Positions 36,348 to 45,575 of a stretch of 64,000 nucleotides of DNA are shown piece by piece; the stretch's first letter is position 1, and each line of letters starts with the position of its first letter. Position numbers and translations under genes: made by a program. The DNA lies in assembly GCA_012269545.1 (NCBI GenBank), contig JAAXKB010000036.1, positions 64,421-128,420 of the forward strand. The letters are read 5' to 3'. This DNA is from Gammaproteobacteria bacterium (GTDB lineage Bacteria; Pseudomonadota; Gammaproteobacteria; Pseudomonadales; Azotimanducaceae). The notes beneath the pieces are model-generated. The model made no database searches. It saw only the letters and a list, made by a program, of their open reading frames with translations, and was not told the origin of the DNA.

Positions 36348-37583
36348 ATGACACCCATTGATTTACTGATCAAGCCTCACAGCATTCTGCAAACCGAGCC
36401 CCCCCGAGACGGCAGGGCATTGGCAGTCAGCGCCGACTGCGGAATGGGACTAGCCATGCATGAGCGCCATATCGTAGCCATCGACACCCCTGAAAAACTC
36501 AGCGCCCAATATCAAGCCCGTGAGATTCTGGATCTGCCCAACCATTTGTTGATGCCCGGGCTGATCAATGCTCAGAGTCATGCCTTAGGCATTGTAGGTC
36601 GAGGCGGCGCGATGCCCCATGATGTTTTTGCGGCGCCGATGGCCCTAGGCGAAGACGGCAAAATGCCAGCTTTCTTGGAAGATGAGTTGTTTGCCGCAGC
36701 GCGTTTGGCGTTTACCGAAATGCTGCTGGCTGGAACCACAACATGCGCCGATTTATCGCCGTTTAGCGAGACCGTCGCAAAGGCCGCAGAAGCGGTGGGC
36801 ATACACACGCAAATCAGCGTGCCGGTCAGCGAGGAGGTAAATGCTTGGACTGACAGCGCGCAAGAGGGTTTGGAACGGGCCCTCGCCCTGCACGATAGCT
36901 ATGCCCGCCACCCACGTATAGGAATCGCCCTTGGCCTGTCGAGCCTGGCCCACATCGATCGTGATACCTTGGTCAGGACCGCCATGTATGCTGAAGAACT
37001 CGGCCTTGCAGTCCAAGTATTGCTGCACCAAAGCCCGGCTCATGTCTCCGCCATTGAAGCAAGGCATGGCTGCAGCGGTATCAAGCTATTGGAAAATGTC
37101 GGATTGCTGGGGCCCAATCTGCAGGCGGTTCACGTGAACGCGCTGGACGATGACGATGTAGAGCTGTTGCAGCGTTATCGCGCAGGACTGGTACGCTGCC
37201 ATCACCCCTTCGAACACCAGATGCGGAACTGGACGTGGATGAACGGCGATCAGCACGTGGCCTTAGGTAGCGGCGGCTACGGGCTCAACTACTACGCTGA
37301 CCCCTTCCGCACCATTGCTGACCACGGTGTTTCTGGTATTTACCATGCCACCCAAGGCGGTGCTCACGTTTTGGGTCTTGAGGACAACGTTGGCGCTCTG
37401 GCAGCCGGCAAGCTCGCTGATATCATCGCACTCGACCTGCGCGTACTGGATGCGCGCATTCATGCCGACGCGGTTAGCGTTGATATACCGCAGCTGCTCA
37501 CCCTCGGCCGAGCGAATCAGGCGGTCACCGATGTCTGGGTAGCCGGTTCACGGCGCGTCGAGAGCAGGCAACTCGTCGACTGA
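36348..37583 (+). CDS. MtaD/TRZ-ATZ-family amidohydrolase homologue lacking metal ligands
   Basis: 411 residues, with clear overall similarity to 5-methylthioadenosine/S-adenosylhomocysteine deaminases. LMPGLINA, VGLLGPNLQAVHVNALDD and GALAAGKLADIIALDL match family segments. The active site does not: the HxH of the NAHxH motif is Q76-x-H78, the HVHE segment is L225-x-H227-Q228, and the metal Asp of GTDG is Gly309. Only the His262 equivalent is kept. It is unlikely to be a normal deaminase. The position between gyrA and ubiG matches the usual mtaD site in pseudomonads, so it probably descends from mtaD. ATG 36348 is chosen because the longer form adds non-family sequence. Confidence 0.85.
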   Translation: MTPIDLLIKPHSILQTEPPRDGRALAVSADCGMGLAMHERHIVAIDTPEKLSAQYQAREILDLPNHLLMPGLINAQSHALGIVGRGGAMPHDVFAAPMALGEDGKMPAFLEDELFAAARLAFTEMLLAGTTTCADLSPFSETVAKAAEAVGIHTQISVPVSEEVNAWTDSAQEGLERALALHDSYARHPRIGIALGLSSLAHIDRDTLVRTAMYAEELGLAVQVLLHQSPAHVSAIEARHGCSGIKLLENVGLLGPNLQAVHVNALDDDDVELLQRYRAGLVRCHHPFEHQMRNWTWMNGDQHVALGSGGYGLNYYADPFRTIADHGVSGIYHATQGGAHVLGLEDNVGALAAGKLADIIALDLRVLDARIHADAVSVDIPQLLTLGRANQAVTDVWVAGSRRVESRQLVD

Positions 37584-37592
37584 GAGCACAAG

Positions 37593-38324
37593 CTATCCGC
37601 CTCGAAGCTCCTCAGTATGAAAAGGGAAATCAGAGACTGCCAATGCCGCCTCTCGAGCCGCTGGCTCGGTTGAGAACTTCCCTCGCTGGCGATCCGGCAG
37701 GCCTGTCGCGATCTGTGCCATGATTTGATCTCCATAGGCATCCAACTCGGCACGCCGCACCTTGCCTCTACCGCCAGTCTGCGGCGGTGCAATCGCCGAG
37801 TGAAATTCAATTTTGACCGGACGCTTTGGCCCACCCAATAAATCTTCGGCACCGGTAATGCTCACCGGCACAACACTGGCCTGACTCTTCTCGGCAATAA
37901 AGGCCAATCCGGGGCGAGCTGGTCGCAGCAGGCTGGCCCAACTACCGCCCTCGGGGAAAATACCCAGCACCCCATCCTGCTGCAAAACACTCAGCGACTG
38001 ATCAAACGTCGATCGACTGAACCCACCGCGATAGGCTCGAATAAAACCCCAAAGCTGGGGAATCATGCGCGCCCAAAGAGGCGAGTTCGGCCGGTTCGCA
38101 CCACCAATAAATTCCACCATGCGCGGACTGGCGTAAAGCACCAAGGGAGGGTCGACAAAATTGAAATGGTTCGCAGCCAATATGACTGGACCAGATGCCG
38201 GCACATGCTCGACCCCAACAACTTCTAAATTGCCGAGTAAGCGAATCAGCCGGCCGGTGACCGCACGAAGCACAGTACGCGCGGCACGTCTGCGCGGATA
38301 TTTTATATGGTTGTTCTTAGCCAT
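37593..38324 (-). CDS. 1-acyl-sn-glycerol-3-phosphate acyltransferase family (PlsC-like)
   Basis: 243 residues. The acyltransferase HX4D motif is NHFNFVDP, and block III is GIFPEGGSW. It adds an acyl chain to a glycerophosphate-type acceptor at the inner membrane. An N-terminal basic segment precedes the domain. It is convergent with the MtaD-like gene, 9 bases apart, and divergent from ubiG across 246 bases. Whether it is the main PlsC or a paralogue cannot be seen. Confidence 0.88.
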   Translation of the reverse strand: MAKNNHIKYPRRRAARTVLRAVTGRLIRLLGNLEVVGVEHVPASGPVILAANHFNFVDPPLVLYASPRMVEFIGGANRPNSPLWARMIPQLWGFIRAYRGGFSRSTFDQSLSVLQQDGVLGIFPEGGSWASLLRPARPGLAFIAEKSQASVVPVSITGAEDLLGGPKRPVKIEFHSAIAPPQTGGRGKVRRAELDAYGDQIMAQIATGLPDRQRGKFSTEPAAREAALAVSDFPFHTEELRGG

Positions 38325-38570
38325 CGATACACGCTAGCGGGGCCCGGCCCGAATGGCAAAGCGTGGCGACGCCACACACCCGGGACAACTGTACTGGCTT
38401 GCATACCTAACCGATCGACAATCAGGCGCTAAGCCCTGCGCGTGCCCGCAATATGCGATTCTGTGTCGCTGTCAGAGCCAGTAACTTAAAGCATTGTTGG
38501 CCATTGCCGAATTGAGCTTGTAATTTAGATGCTCAGTGATTTAACTGCGCGGCCTGAAACGGAGACTCTC

Positions 38571-39284
38571 ATGACCGAGCGCGACAACGTAGACCCAGAA
38601 GAAATTGAAAAGTTCAATGATCTGGCCCATCGCTGGTGGGATACCGATGGTGACTTCAAACCGCTCCACGACATCAATCCGTGCCGTCTGAGCTACATTC
38701 AGGACAAAGCGAACTTGGCCGCAGGCCCAACGCTGGATGTTGGCTGCGGCGGAGGAATTTTGGCGGAATCCATCGCGCGCTTGGGTTATGACACCACGGG
38801 CATCGACATGGCGGAGAAGGCTCTCGGTGTTGCCAAGCTCCACGCTCTAGAGGATGAGGTCGACGTTCGTTACGAGGCCAGTACAGCCGAGCACTATGCG
38901 CAAAGCCACGCCGGTCACTTTCGCACCGTAACCTGTCTGGAGATGCTGGAGCACGTGACCGATTACGGCGAGACCATCAAAGCCTGTGCCGACCTCGCCC
39001 AGCCTGGCGGCGATTTATTTTTTTCCACCATAAATCGCAACCCGAAGGCTTATGTTTTACTGATTCTGGGCGCCGAGTACGTGCTTAACATGCTGCCCAG
39101 AGGCACCCACGAGTACAGCAAGTTCATCAAACCGTCGGAACTGGCCAGCGCCATTCGCGCCGCGGGCTTGGAACTGCAGGAAATACGGGGGATGAGCTAT
39201 AACCCGGTAACTCGCAATGCGGCGCTGAATGACAACACGTCGGCTAACTACATTGTGCACGCCAAAAAGCCTGCTTCCGCCTGA
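38571..39284 (+). CDS. ubiG: Ubiquinone biosynthesis O-methyltransferase
   Basis: 237 residues. The start region EEIEKFNDLAHRWWD is the UbiG signature, the SAM motif is TLDVGCGGGILAES, and ISRLGYD-type GIDMAEKAL follows. It performs both O-methylations in ubiquinone synthesis. GGAG sits before ATG 38571. yciK follows 30 bases later; the mupP/gph phosphatase gene usually between them in pseudomonads is absent. Confidence 0.97.
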   Translation: MTERDNVDPEEIEKFNDLAHRWWDTDGDFKPLHDINPCRLSYIQDKANLAAGPTLDVGCGGGILAESIARLGYDTTGIDMAEKALGVAKLHALEDEVDVRYEASTAEHYAQSHAGHFRTVTCLEMLEHVTDYGETIKACADLAQPGGDLFFSTINRNPKAYVLLILGAEYVLNMLPRGTHEYSKFIKPSELASAIRAAGLELQEIRGMSYNPVTRNAALNDNTSANYIVHAKKPASA

Positions 39285-39314
39285 CCATTACTTTGCTAGC
39301 AATCACACTGAAAT

Positions 39315-40169
39315 ATGAAGCAGTCACCTGAATCCATGGCCGAGCACCTGAGCCACTACCCAGAGCTTGCAGAGCAAGCAAAAGAATGGCGCCATGGCTT
39401 TGCCAGCAACGCGTTAGGCGGCAAAGTTATTTTGATCACCGGGGCAGGCGACGGCTTGGGTGCTGCCACGGCCAAAACCTACGCCAGCTTTGGCGCGACT
39501 GTGATCCTGTTGGGAAAAACTCGCCAAAAGCTGGAAGCGGTAAACGACTGGATCAGCGACAATACGTCAACGCAGCCGGTCATCGTGCCCTGCGATTTGG
39601 AGACTTTGAACCCGGAAACGGCAAGCAATTTAGCAGACTCCATTAGCGACGCATTCGGCTCCTTAGACGGCATCGTTCACCATGCTTCACGTTTGGGGCC
39701 GCGAGCACCGCTGGCCCACTACCCGAACGATGAGTGGCACAAGGTGATGCAAATCAACGTAAACGCAGTTTTTTTGTTGAACCACGCGCTGTTCGCCCTG
39801 CTCGACGCCAGCAAGCAGGCTTGCGTCATTCATACCTCTTCCAGTGTCGGACGCGAAGGGCGCGCCTACTGGGGCGCCTACGCCGCATCCAAGTTCGCGC
39901 TCGAAGGTCTAAGCCAAGTTTTCGCAGACGAAACGGAAGTCGCAGGGCGGATAAAGGTATTCAGCGTCAATCCTGGCGGCACGCGAACTGCCATGAGACG
40001 CGCAGCCTATCCTTTGGAAGATCCTCTCTCTCTTCCCACACCGGAGGCACGCATGGAGTTGTTTTTGCTGCTGCAAAACCCGGTGGACGAGAGCGGAGCA
40101 ACCGTGGAGTTTGTGACAGGACAGCAGCTGGACTGCCGCAATTGGCAGGACAGCCTGCGGCGCGTTTAA
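39315..40169 (+). CDS. YciK-family short-chain dehydrogenase/reductase
   Basis: 284 residues. The NAD(P) motif reads ITGAGDGLGAATAKTYASFGATVILLGK, and the catalytic Tyr-Lys lies in GAYAASKFALEG, with the Ser in HTSSSVG. The N-terminal 35 residues before the Rossmann fold are longer than the usual YciK start. Family members are conserved next to ubiG but their substrate is not established. Convergent with rluB, 4 bases apart. Confidence 0.9.
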   Translation: MKQSPESMAEHLSHYPELAEQAKEWRHGFASNALGGKVILITGAGDGLGAATAKTYASFGATVILLGKTRQKLEAVNDWISDNTSTQPVIVPCDLETLNPETASNLADSISDAFGSLDGIVHHASRLGPRAPLAHYPNDEWHKVMQINVNAVFLLNHALFALLDASKQACVIHTSSSVGREGRAYWGAYAASKFALEGLSQVFADETEVAGRIKVFSVNPGGTRTAMRRAAYPLEDPLSLPTPEARMELFLLLQNPVDESGATVEFVTGQQLDCRNWQDSLRRV

Positions 40170-40173
40170 GCGG

Positions 40174-41067
40174 CTAGCCTTCTTTCGTCCTGCGCGATTG
40201 CCTCTCCAGCTTCGGATAAGGAATCAAACAACTGGACTTGGCCACCCTGGATCGTTTGACCCTTTGCAGCGACCCCTGCGCCCGCGCCAATCCAAGCATT
40301 TTGTAGAGCGCTTCTAAATCGTCCGTATCCATGGACGCCCAATGCCCAACGGTTAACCACGACGGTAAAATGACGGGCCCGTAGCGCACTCGCTTAAGAC
40401 GGCTGACCGCGCAGCCCGCGCTATCGAACAAACGCCGCACCTCACGATTCCTGCCCTCCAGCAAAGCCACGTGATACCAAAAGTTCGATTCACTGCCGTT
40501 GTAAAAACGGATATCGCTGAAGCGCATCATCTCACCTTCAATTTCGACACCGGCCTTAAGTTGCGCAATCTCGTTATCTTCCAGTTTTTTATTCACGCGA
40601 ACAGCGTATTCCCGATCCAATCCGGTGGAGGGGTGCATCATGCGGTGAGCCAAGGCGCCGTCATTCGTCACCAGCAGCAGCCCGGTGGTCTGGATATCCA
40701 GTCGCCCAACGGTAATCCACCGTCCGCCCTGCAGCCGCGGCAGCTGCTCGAAAATTGTGCTGCGTCCTTCGGGGTCTCGCCGGCTGCAGACCAAGCCGGC
40801 CGACTTGTTCAGCACCAGCACCTGAGGCACCTGTGCAGCACCGGATTCAATGGCTGCGCCATCGACAACGATTTCTTCTCCTGCGGTCACCCGCTGCCCC
40901 AAGTGGGCAACCGTGCCATTCACGGTGACGCGACCTGCAGCGATCAGTTCTTCGATCTGCCGGCGCGACCCCCGACCAGTCGCAGCAATGACCTTCTGCA
41001 GTTTTTGCGACTCCTCCGACGCGGGCTTTGGCGCATTTTTGGCGTTATCTGGGTGCCTTGGTCTCAT
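40174..41067 (-). CDS. rluB: 23S rRNA pseudouridine(2605) synthase
   Basis: 297 residues. An S4 RNA-binding domain lies near the N-terminus (GRGSRRQIEELIAAGRVTVNG), followed by the RsuA/RluB catalytic domain with GRLDIQTTGLLLVTNDGALA, whose Asp is the nucleophile. It modifies 23S rRNA U2605. ATG overlaps the scpB stop by 4 bases. The basic C-terminal tail is typical. Confidence 0.95.
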   Translation of the reverse strand: MRPRHPDNAKNAPKPASEESQKLQKVIAATGRGSRRQIEELIAAGRVTVNGTVAHLGQRVTAGEEIVVDGAAIESGAAQVPQVLVLNKSAGLVCSRRDPEGRSTIFEQLPRLQGGRWITVGRLDIQTTGLLLVTNDGALAHRMMHPSTGLDREYAVRVNKKLEDNEIAQLKAGVEIEGEMMRFSDIRFYNGSESNFWYHVALLEGRNREVRRLFDSAGCAVSRLKRVRYGPVILPSWLTVGHWASMDTDDLEALYKMLGLARAQGSLQRVKRSRVAKSSCLIPYPKLERQSRRTKEG

Positions 41068-41879
41068 GAGTGAGTCTCTGACTCCGTGCCGTCAATGGCT
41101 GCTTCTGTGACGGTATCTGCCGTCATGTCTTCAGCAGCTGCGTCGTTAACGACGTTTTCATCCGAAGCGGCGTCGCCAGATGAACTGTCATCCACAGTTT
41201 CTGCCTTGGTCGAATTCACTGTCTGCGCAGTTTTTTCGTCTGCCACCAGAGTCGGTTCGAGCATCGCTTTGATTTCGTCCAGCGGCGGCAGTTGTTCCAG
41301 CTTGTTCAGATTGAAGTAATCTAAGAAAGCCTTGGTGGTGCCGTACATGGACGGCCTGCCGGGCGCCTCGCGCTGCCCTACCACTCGAATCCAATCGCGC
41401 TCCAGCAACGTACGCATAATGTTTTGGCTAACGCTGACCCCACGTACCTGCTCGATATCACCTCGGGTTACCGGCTGCTTATAGGCGACCAAGGCCAGCG
41501 TTTCGAGCAACGCCCGGGTATAGCGTGGCGGCTTTTCTTCCCACAAACGGCTTACCCAAGGACTGAGGTCTTGACGCGTTTGGTAGCGATACCCAGATGA
41601 CACTCTTTGCAGCGTAACGCCGCGATCATGACAAGCCTCCTGCAGCGTTTCTAAGGCCGTGCGTATCTGCTTGCGCCCTTCTTCTTCGTCCAGTTCACCA
41701 ACGCTAAACAGGCGAAACAAATTATCGACGGTCAATGGACCCTCCGCAGCCAATAAGGCGGCTTCGATGATCTGCGCAATGACTTCGGGAGCCATGCCAT
41801 GAACTTCGGGTGTTTTCTCGCGCTCAGTCGCAGCACTCTCGGCTGCATCGCTTGCATCTTGGGCGTGTTCTTCAGCCAT
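41064..41879 (-). CDS. scpB: Segregation and condensation protein B
   Basis: 271 residues. Two winged-helix parts hold EAALLAAEGPLTVDNLFRLF and ALVAYKQPVTRGDIEQVRGV, the family signature. The long acidic, Ala/Ser/Thr-rich C-terminal tail (about 75 residues) is low complexity. ScpB dimers bind ScpA and SMC to compact DNA. Its ATG at 41879 overlaps the scpA stop by one base, and rluB overlaps its own stop. Confidence 0.95.
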   Translation of the reverse strand: MAEEHAQDASDAAESAATEREKTPEVHGMAPEVIAQIIEAALLAAEGPLTVDNLFRLFSVGELDEEEGRKQIRTALETLQEACHDRGVTLQRVSSGYRYQTRQDLSPWVSRLWEEKPPRYTRALLETLALVAYKQPVTRGDIEQVRGVSVSQNIMRTLLERDWIRVVGQREAPGRPSMYGTTKAFLDYFNLNKLEQLPPLDEIKAMLEPTLVADEKTAQTVNSTKAETVDDSSSGDAASDENVVNDAAAEDMTADTVTEAAIDGTESETHS

Positions 41880-42829
41880 CAAGAACTCTCCGGTCGTGTT
41901 TCTTCGTCTGAATCCGCGTTGGACGATTGAGCAAATGTCTGTTCGGGGGAAGGCCCGCCATACTGCGCATCAAGATCAACGTTGTCGCGAATACCTTGCT
42001 TGGCGTTTTTTCCAACCCGCACGTGAATGGGGGCAAACGGTTCTGCCTGCACAAAATCCACTAGGGATTCGCGAATCAACTCCATAATGGCGAGAAATGT
42101 CACGACCACGCCCAGCCGGCCCTCTGCCGCCAAAAACAACTCATTGAAAGCGATAAACCCGTCCCCTCGATTCACCCGGGTCAGAATGTCACCCATACGT
42201 TCGCGCACGGACAGCGGTTCGAACTTCACCTCGTGTTTCGTAAAAAGCTCAGCCCGACGCAACACTTGGGACAACGACAACAGCACTTCACGCAAATCCA
42301 CATCGGGTTCGCCGTGCTGACGCACCAGCTTGGGTTTGCTCGCCGCAGCGACGAAAATGTCGCGTTCGATACGAGGCAGCTCGTTCAAATCTTCAGCTGC
42401 GGTTTTAATCTGCTCGTATTCCTGCAGGCGCCGAATCAGTTCTGATCGCGGATCGTCCTCGTCTTCAAATTCTTCAGGCCGCGGCAGCAACATGCGGGAT
42501 TTAATCTCTGCGAGCATCGCAGCCATCAACAAATACTCGGCCGCCAGTTCAAGCTGCAGGGCTTGCATGAGTTCAATGTAAGCCATGTACTGAGCCGTAA
42601 TCACCGACACCTGAACCTGTAAAATATCCAGATTCTGGCGACGGATCAGGTACAGCAGAAGGTCAAGGGGCCCTTCGAAGGTTTCGAGAAAAACTTCCAG
42701 TGCTTCTGGCGGAATATAAAGGTCTTTGGGCAGCCGCTGTATTTCCTCGCCGGCGACCAAGGCTATGGTTTCCTGATTCACCGCCCGCGCCTCGCTGAGC
42801 TTGCTTGACTGTGTCTGGGCGCTATCCAT
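41879..42829 (-). CDS. scpA: Segregation and condensation protein A
   Basis: 316 residues of the kleisin ScpA. FLETFEGPLDLLLYLIRRQNLDI is the N-terminal SMC-neck motif (shown here in part) and VVTFLAIMELIRESLVDFVQ is the C-terminal winged helix. It bridges SMC heads in the condensin complex with ScpB. ATG 42829 is preferred; the longer form starts with TTG. An acidic tail ends the protein. Operon scpA-scpB-rluB. Confidence 0.95.
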   Translation of the reverse strand: MDSAQTQSSKLSEARAVNQETIALVAGEEIQRLPKDLYIPPEALEVFLETFEGPLDLLLYLIRRQNLDILQVQVSVITAQYMAYIELMQALQLELAAEYLLMAAMLAEIKSRMLLPRPEEFEDEDDPRSELIRRLQEYEQIKTAAEDLNELPRIERDIFVAAASKPKLVRQHGEPDVDLREVLLSLSQVLRRAELFTKHEVKFEPLSVRERMGDILTRVNRGDGFIAFNELFLAAEGRLGVVVTFLAIMELIRESLVDFVQAEPFAPIHVRVGKNAKQGIRDNVDLDAQYGGPSPEQTFAQSSNADSDEETRPESS

Positions 42830-42862
42830 ACGCAACTGCCTGAACGTTCGCTGCAACGCTCA

Positions 42863-44077
42863 CTAACGGCCTCCAATGCCGACTGCGGCTTTTACTTCTT
42901 CCATGGTCTCCCGAGCAACAGCGCGCGCGCGCTCAGAGCCCTCGGCAATCACGGCATGGACTAAATCCGAATCTTCCTCAAACTGCACCGCACGCTGGCG
43001 GATAATCTCTTGCTCGCTGTTAATGGCATCAATCAAGGGTTGCTTGCAGTCAACACAGCCAATACCCGCAGACTTGCATCCCTCGGTCGCCCACTGCCGC
43101 ACATCGTCGGCGCTATACACTTCGTGCAGCGCAAACACCGGGCAAATGTCTGGGTTACCCGGATCGTTACGCCGCACTCGGGCTGGGTCTGTCTGCATGG
43201 TGCGTATCTTACTTTCCACAGATGCCGGATCTTCACGCAAACCAATGGTGTTGTTGTAAGACTTTGACATTTTCTCGCCGTCCAGACCCGGCATTTTTGA
43301 CTGCTCGGTCAGCATGGATTGCGGTTCCGGCAAAATGATGCGACCACTGCCTTCTAGGTAACCGAACAACCGCTCAGTGTCGCCAATCGACAGATTTTGC
43401 TGCTCTGCCAGCAGGGCGCGCGCCCGTTCCAATGCCTCGGCATCGCCACGCTCCTGATACTCTCGACGAAGATCGACGTAGAGGCGAGCCGCTTTCTTGC
43501 CCATTTTTTTCACCGCCGCTTCGGCCAGTTCCTCAAAACCCGGTTCCCGACCGTAAACGTGATTGAAGCGCCGGGCAATTTCCCGGGTTAACTCGACGTG
43601 GGCGACTTGATCTGCCCCAACAGGCACACGACCCGCTCGATAGATCAATATGTCGGCGGCCTGCAACAAGGGGTAACCCAAGAAACCATAGGTCGCCAAA
43701 TCTCGGTCATGAAGTTTCTGCTGCTGGTCCTTGTAAGACGGCACACGCTCCAGCCACGCCAGCGGTGCGATCATCGACAACATTAAGTGAAGCTCCGCAT
43801 GCTCCGGCACCTTGCTTTGCACAAACACCGTTGCGGCACCGGGATTGACACCCGCCGCCAGCCAATCGACAACCGTTTCAAACGAGTACTGATCGATGGT
43901 TTCCGAATGCTCGTAGTTGGTGGTTAGGGCATGGTAGTCCGCCACGAAAAAGAAGCACTCATACTCATGTTGCAACTGCACCCAATTGTTTAGCACGCCG
44001 TGTAAATGGCCTAAATGCAGACGGCCAGTGGGCCGCATCCCCGACACGATACGTTGATTTGAATCGTTGCTACTCAA
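42863..44077 (-). CDS. trpS: Tryptophan--tRNA ligase
   Basis: 404 residues, class I synthetase. The HIGH motif is PTGRLHLGHLHGV and the KMSKS loop is GEKMSKSYNN. It charges tRNA-Trp. An additional segment before the C-terminal helices (DPGNPDICPVF, GCKSAGIGCVDCKQ) with clustered cysteines is common in this longer TrpS group. It lies between the YciO-like gene and scpA on the same strand. Confidence 0.96.
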   Translation of the reverse strand: MSSNDSNQRIVSGMRPTGRLHLGHLHGVLNNWVQLQHEYECFFFVADYHALTTNYEHSETIDQYSFETVVDWLAAGVNPGAATVFVQSKVPEHAELHLMLSMIAPLAWLERVPSYKDQQQKLHDRDLATYGFLGYPLLQAADILIYRAGRVPVGADQVAHVELTREIARRFNHVYGREPGFEELAEAAVKKMGKKAARLYVDLRREYQERGDAEALERARALLAEQQNLSIGDTERLFGYLEGSGRIILPEPQSMLTEQSKMPGLDGEKMSKSYNNTIGLREDPASVESKIRTMQTDPARVRRNDPGNPDICPVFALHEVYSADDVRQWATEGCKSAGIGCVDCKQPLIDAINSEQEIIRQRAVQFEEDSDLVHAVIAEGSERARAVARETMEEVKAAVGIGGR

Positions 44078-44172
44078 GCAGAGGTCCTTTTATTCTTTCC
44101 AACCGCGAGTATAGAGCGACATGACCTCCGATGGCAGGCATTTCGCGGCTTCGCGTGGCCCGCCGACAAACG

Positions 44173-44793
44173 TCAACGCAAGACGCCCAAGCCCTGCCGG
44201 CTTACCTCAGGCTCATCACCGGTAAAGTCCACAATGGTCGATGCTTCCGCAGCACCGGTGCCGCAGTCGAGAATCAGGTCAACACGCTTACTCAGCGCCT
44301 CCAGCATCTGTTGAGGCTCCTGCATGGGGCCGTCTTCTTCCGCCACATCAGGCAAACGCAGTGTCGTAGACAGCAGCGGTTCGCCCATCACTTCGAGCAG
44401 CCCCTGAGCGACCGGATGTGCGGGCACCCGCAGACCGATGGTCTTTTTCTTCGCGTGCACCAAACGCTTCGGTACTTCTTTCGTCGCCTGCAGCACAAAG
44501 GTAAAGGGGCCCGGTGTGTTGCGCTTCAAGATACGGTAGACCCCGTTTTCCACCTTGGCGTAACTGCCCAGTTCACTGAGATCGCGACAAATCAGCGCAA
44601 ACTGATGATCCTTGCGCAATCGGCGCAACGCGACCAGACGTTCCAGCGCACTCTTATCGCCAATATGGCAAGCCACCGCGTAACTGGTCTCGGTGGGGTA
44701 AACCACCAATTGCCCCTGCCGCAGTGCATTCGCCGCCATCTTCATCAAGCGCTTTTGCGGATGGGTTGGGTGGACTTCCAAAAGCTGTGTCAT
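44173..44793 (-). CDS. YciO/TsaC-family L-threonylcarbamoyladenylate synthase-like protein
   Basis: 206 residues of the Sua5/YciO/YrdC fold: QLVVYPTETSYAVACHIGD, then GPFTFVLQATKEVPKRL, then IGLRVPAHPVAQGLLEVMG. Position near scpA and the STTLRLP motif fit YciO rather than the tRNA-modifying TsaC; YciO function is not well established. AGGAAAACACC before ATG 44793 decides the start; the upstream in-frame leader is not family sequence. Confidence 0.88.
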   Translation of the reverse strand: MTQLLEVHPTHPQKRLMKMAANALRQGQLVVYPTETSYAVACHIGDKSALERLVALRRLRKDHQFALICRDLSELGSYAKVENGVYRILKRNTPGPFTFVLQATKEVPKRLVHAKKKTIGLRVPAHPVAQGLLEVMGEPLLSTTLRLPDVAEEDGPMQEPQQMLEALSKRVDLILDCGTGAAEASTIVDFTGDEPEVSRQGLGVLR

Positions 44794-44990
44794 GGTGTTT
44801 TCCTGTTTGCGTGGCATTGAGACCAAAGTCGATGCGTTGATTAAGCTGCGAACCTGCGATCTTACCTTAGACTTAGCAAGTACCAGCGAGTACGTTATTC
44901 TTCTGCTGCGCCACACCCCACTTTACGTGCTTTGACGTCAGAACTTGTGAGCCGCCAGACATTTTCACCTAACCCAATTACGGTTTTCGC

Positions 44991-45575
44991 ATGCAACAGT
45001 TTCTCGAGTACTTCGCCGTCATCGCCTTTGTCGCAGTCTATTTTCTGACCAAGGATGTGTTTCTGGCCACTGGCGTGCTGCTGGCGGCGATCATCGCCCA
45101 AGTCGCCTTTTACAAGGCGACCAAGCGCCCGCTGAGCAACGAGTTAAAAATCACCTTCTGGGTCAGTTTAGTCTTGGGCGGAATGACGCTACTGCTGCGC
45201 GACGAGACTTTCATCCAGTGGAAGCCCAGCATCGTCAGCTGGGCTATCGCGCTGGGTCTGGCCGGCGCCCAACTTTTCGGCGGCATCTCGTTGCTGAAAA
45301 AAATGATGGGGGCTGCCCTGACCTTGGAGGATTCGGTCTGGCGCAAGCTCACCTATGGCTGGGCCACAGGCTTTGCCGCAGCCGGGGGCATCAATCTGTG
45401 GGTGGTAAACAATTTTTCCATGGACGCTTGGGTGACCTTCAAGCTGTTCGGCCTCATGGGTCTCAACCTGCTCTACGTCTTCATTATGATGGCCTATCTG
45501 GTCGCTATCGGTGCGCTAAAAGAGGATGAGACACCCGACGTCGACGGTGAGTCTGCAAATGAGAGCCAGCCATGA
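44991..45575 (+). CDS. yciB: Septation protein A (YciB), inner membrane
   Basis: 194 residues with about five hydrophobic helices. The opening FLEYFAVIAFVAVYFLTKDVF and the motif WKPSIVSWAIALGLAGAQLF are typical of YciB/IspZ. It is linked to cell-envelope synthesis and division. Divergent from the YciO-like gene across 197 bases. Its stop overlaps pdxJ by 4 bases. Confidence 0.94.
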   Translation: MQQFLEYFAVIAFVAVYFLTKDVFLATGVLLAAIIAQVAFYKATKRPLSNELKITFWVSLVLGGMTLLLRDETFIQWKPSIVSWAIALGLAGAQLFGGISLLKKMMGAALTLEDSVWRKLTYGWATGFAAAGGINLWVVNNFSMDAWVTFKLFGLMGLNLLYVFIMMAYLVAIGALKEDETPDVDGESANESQP

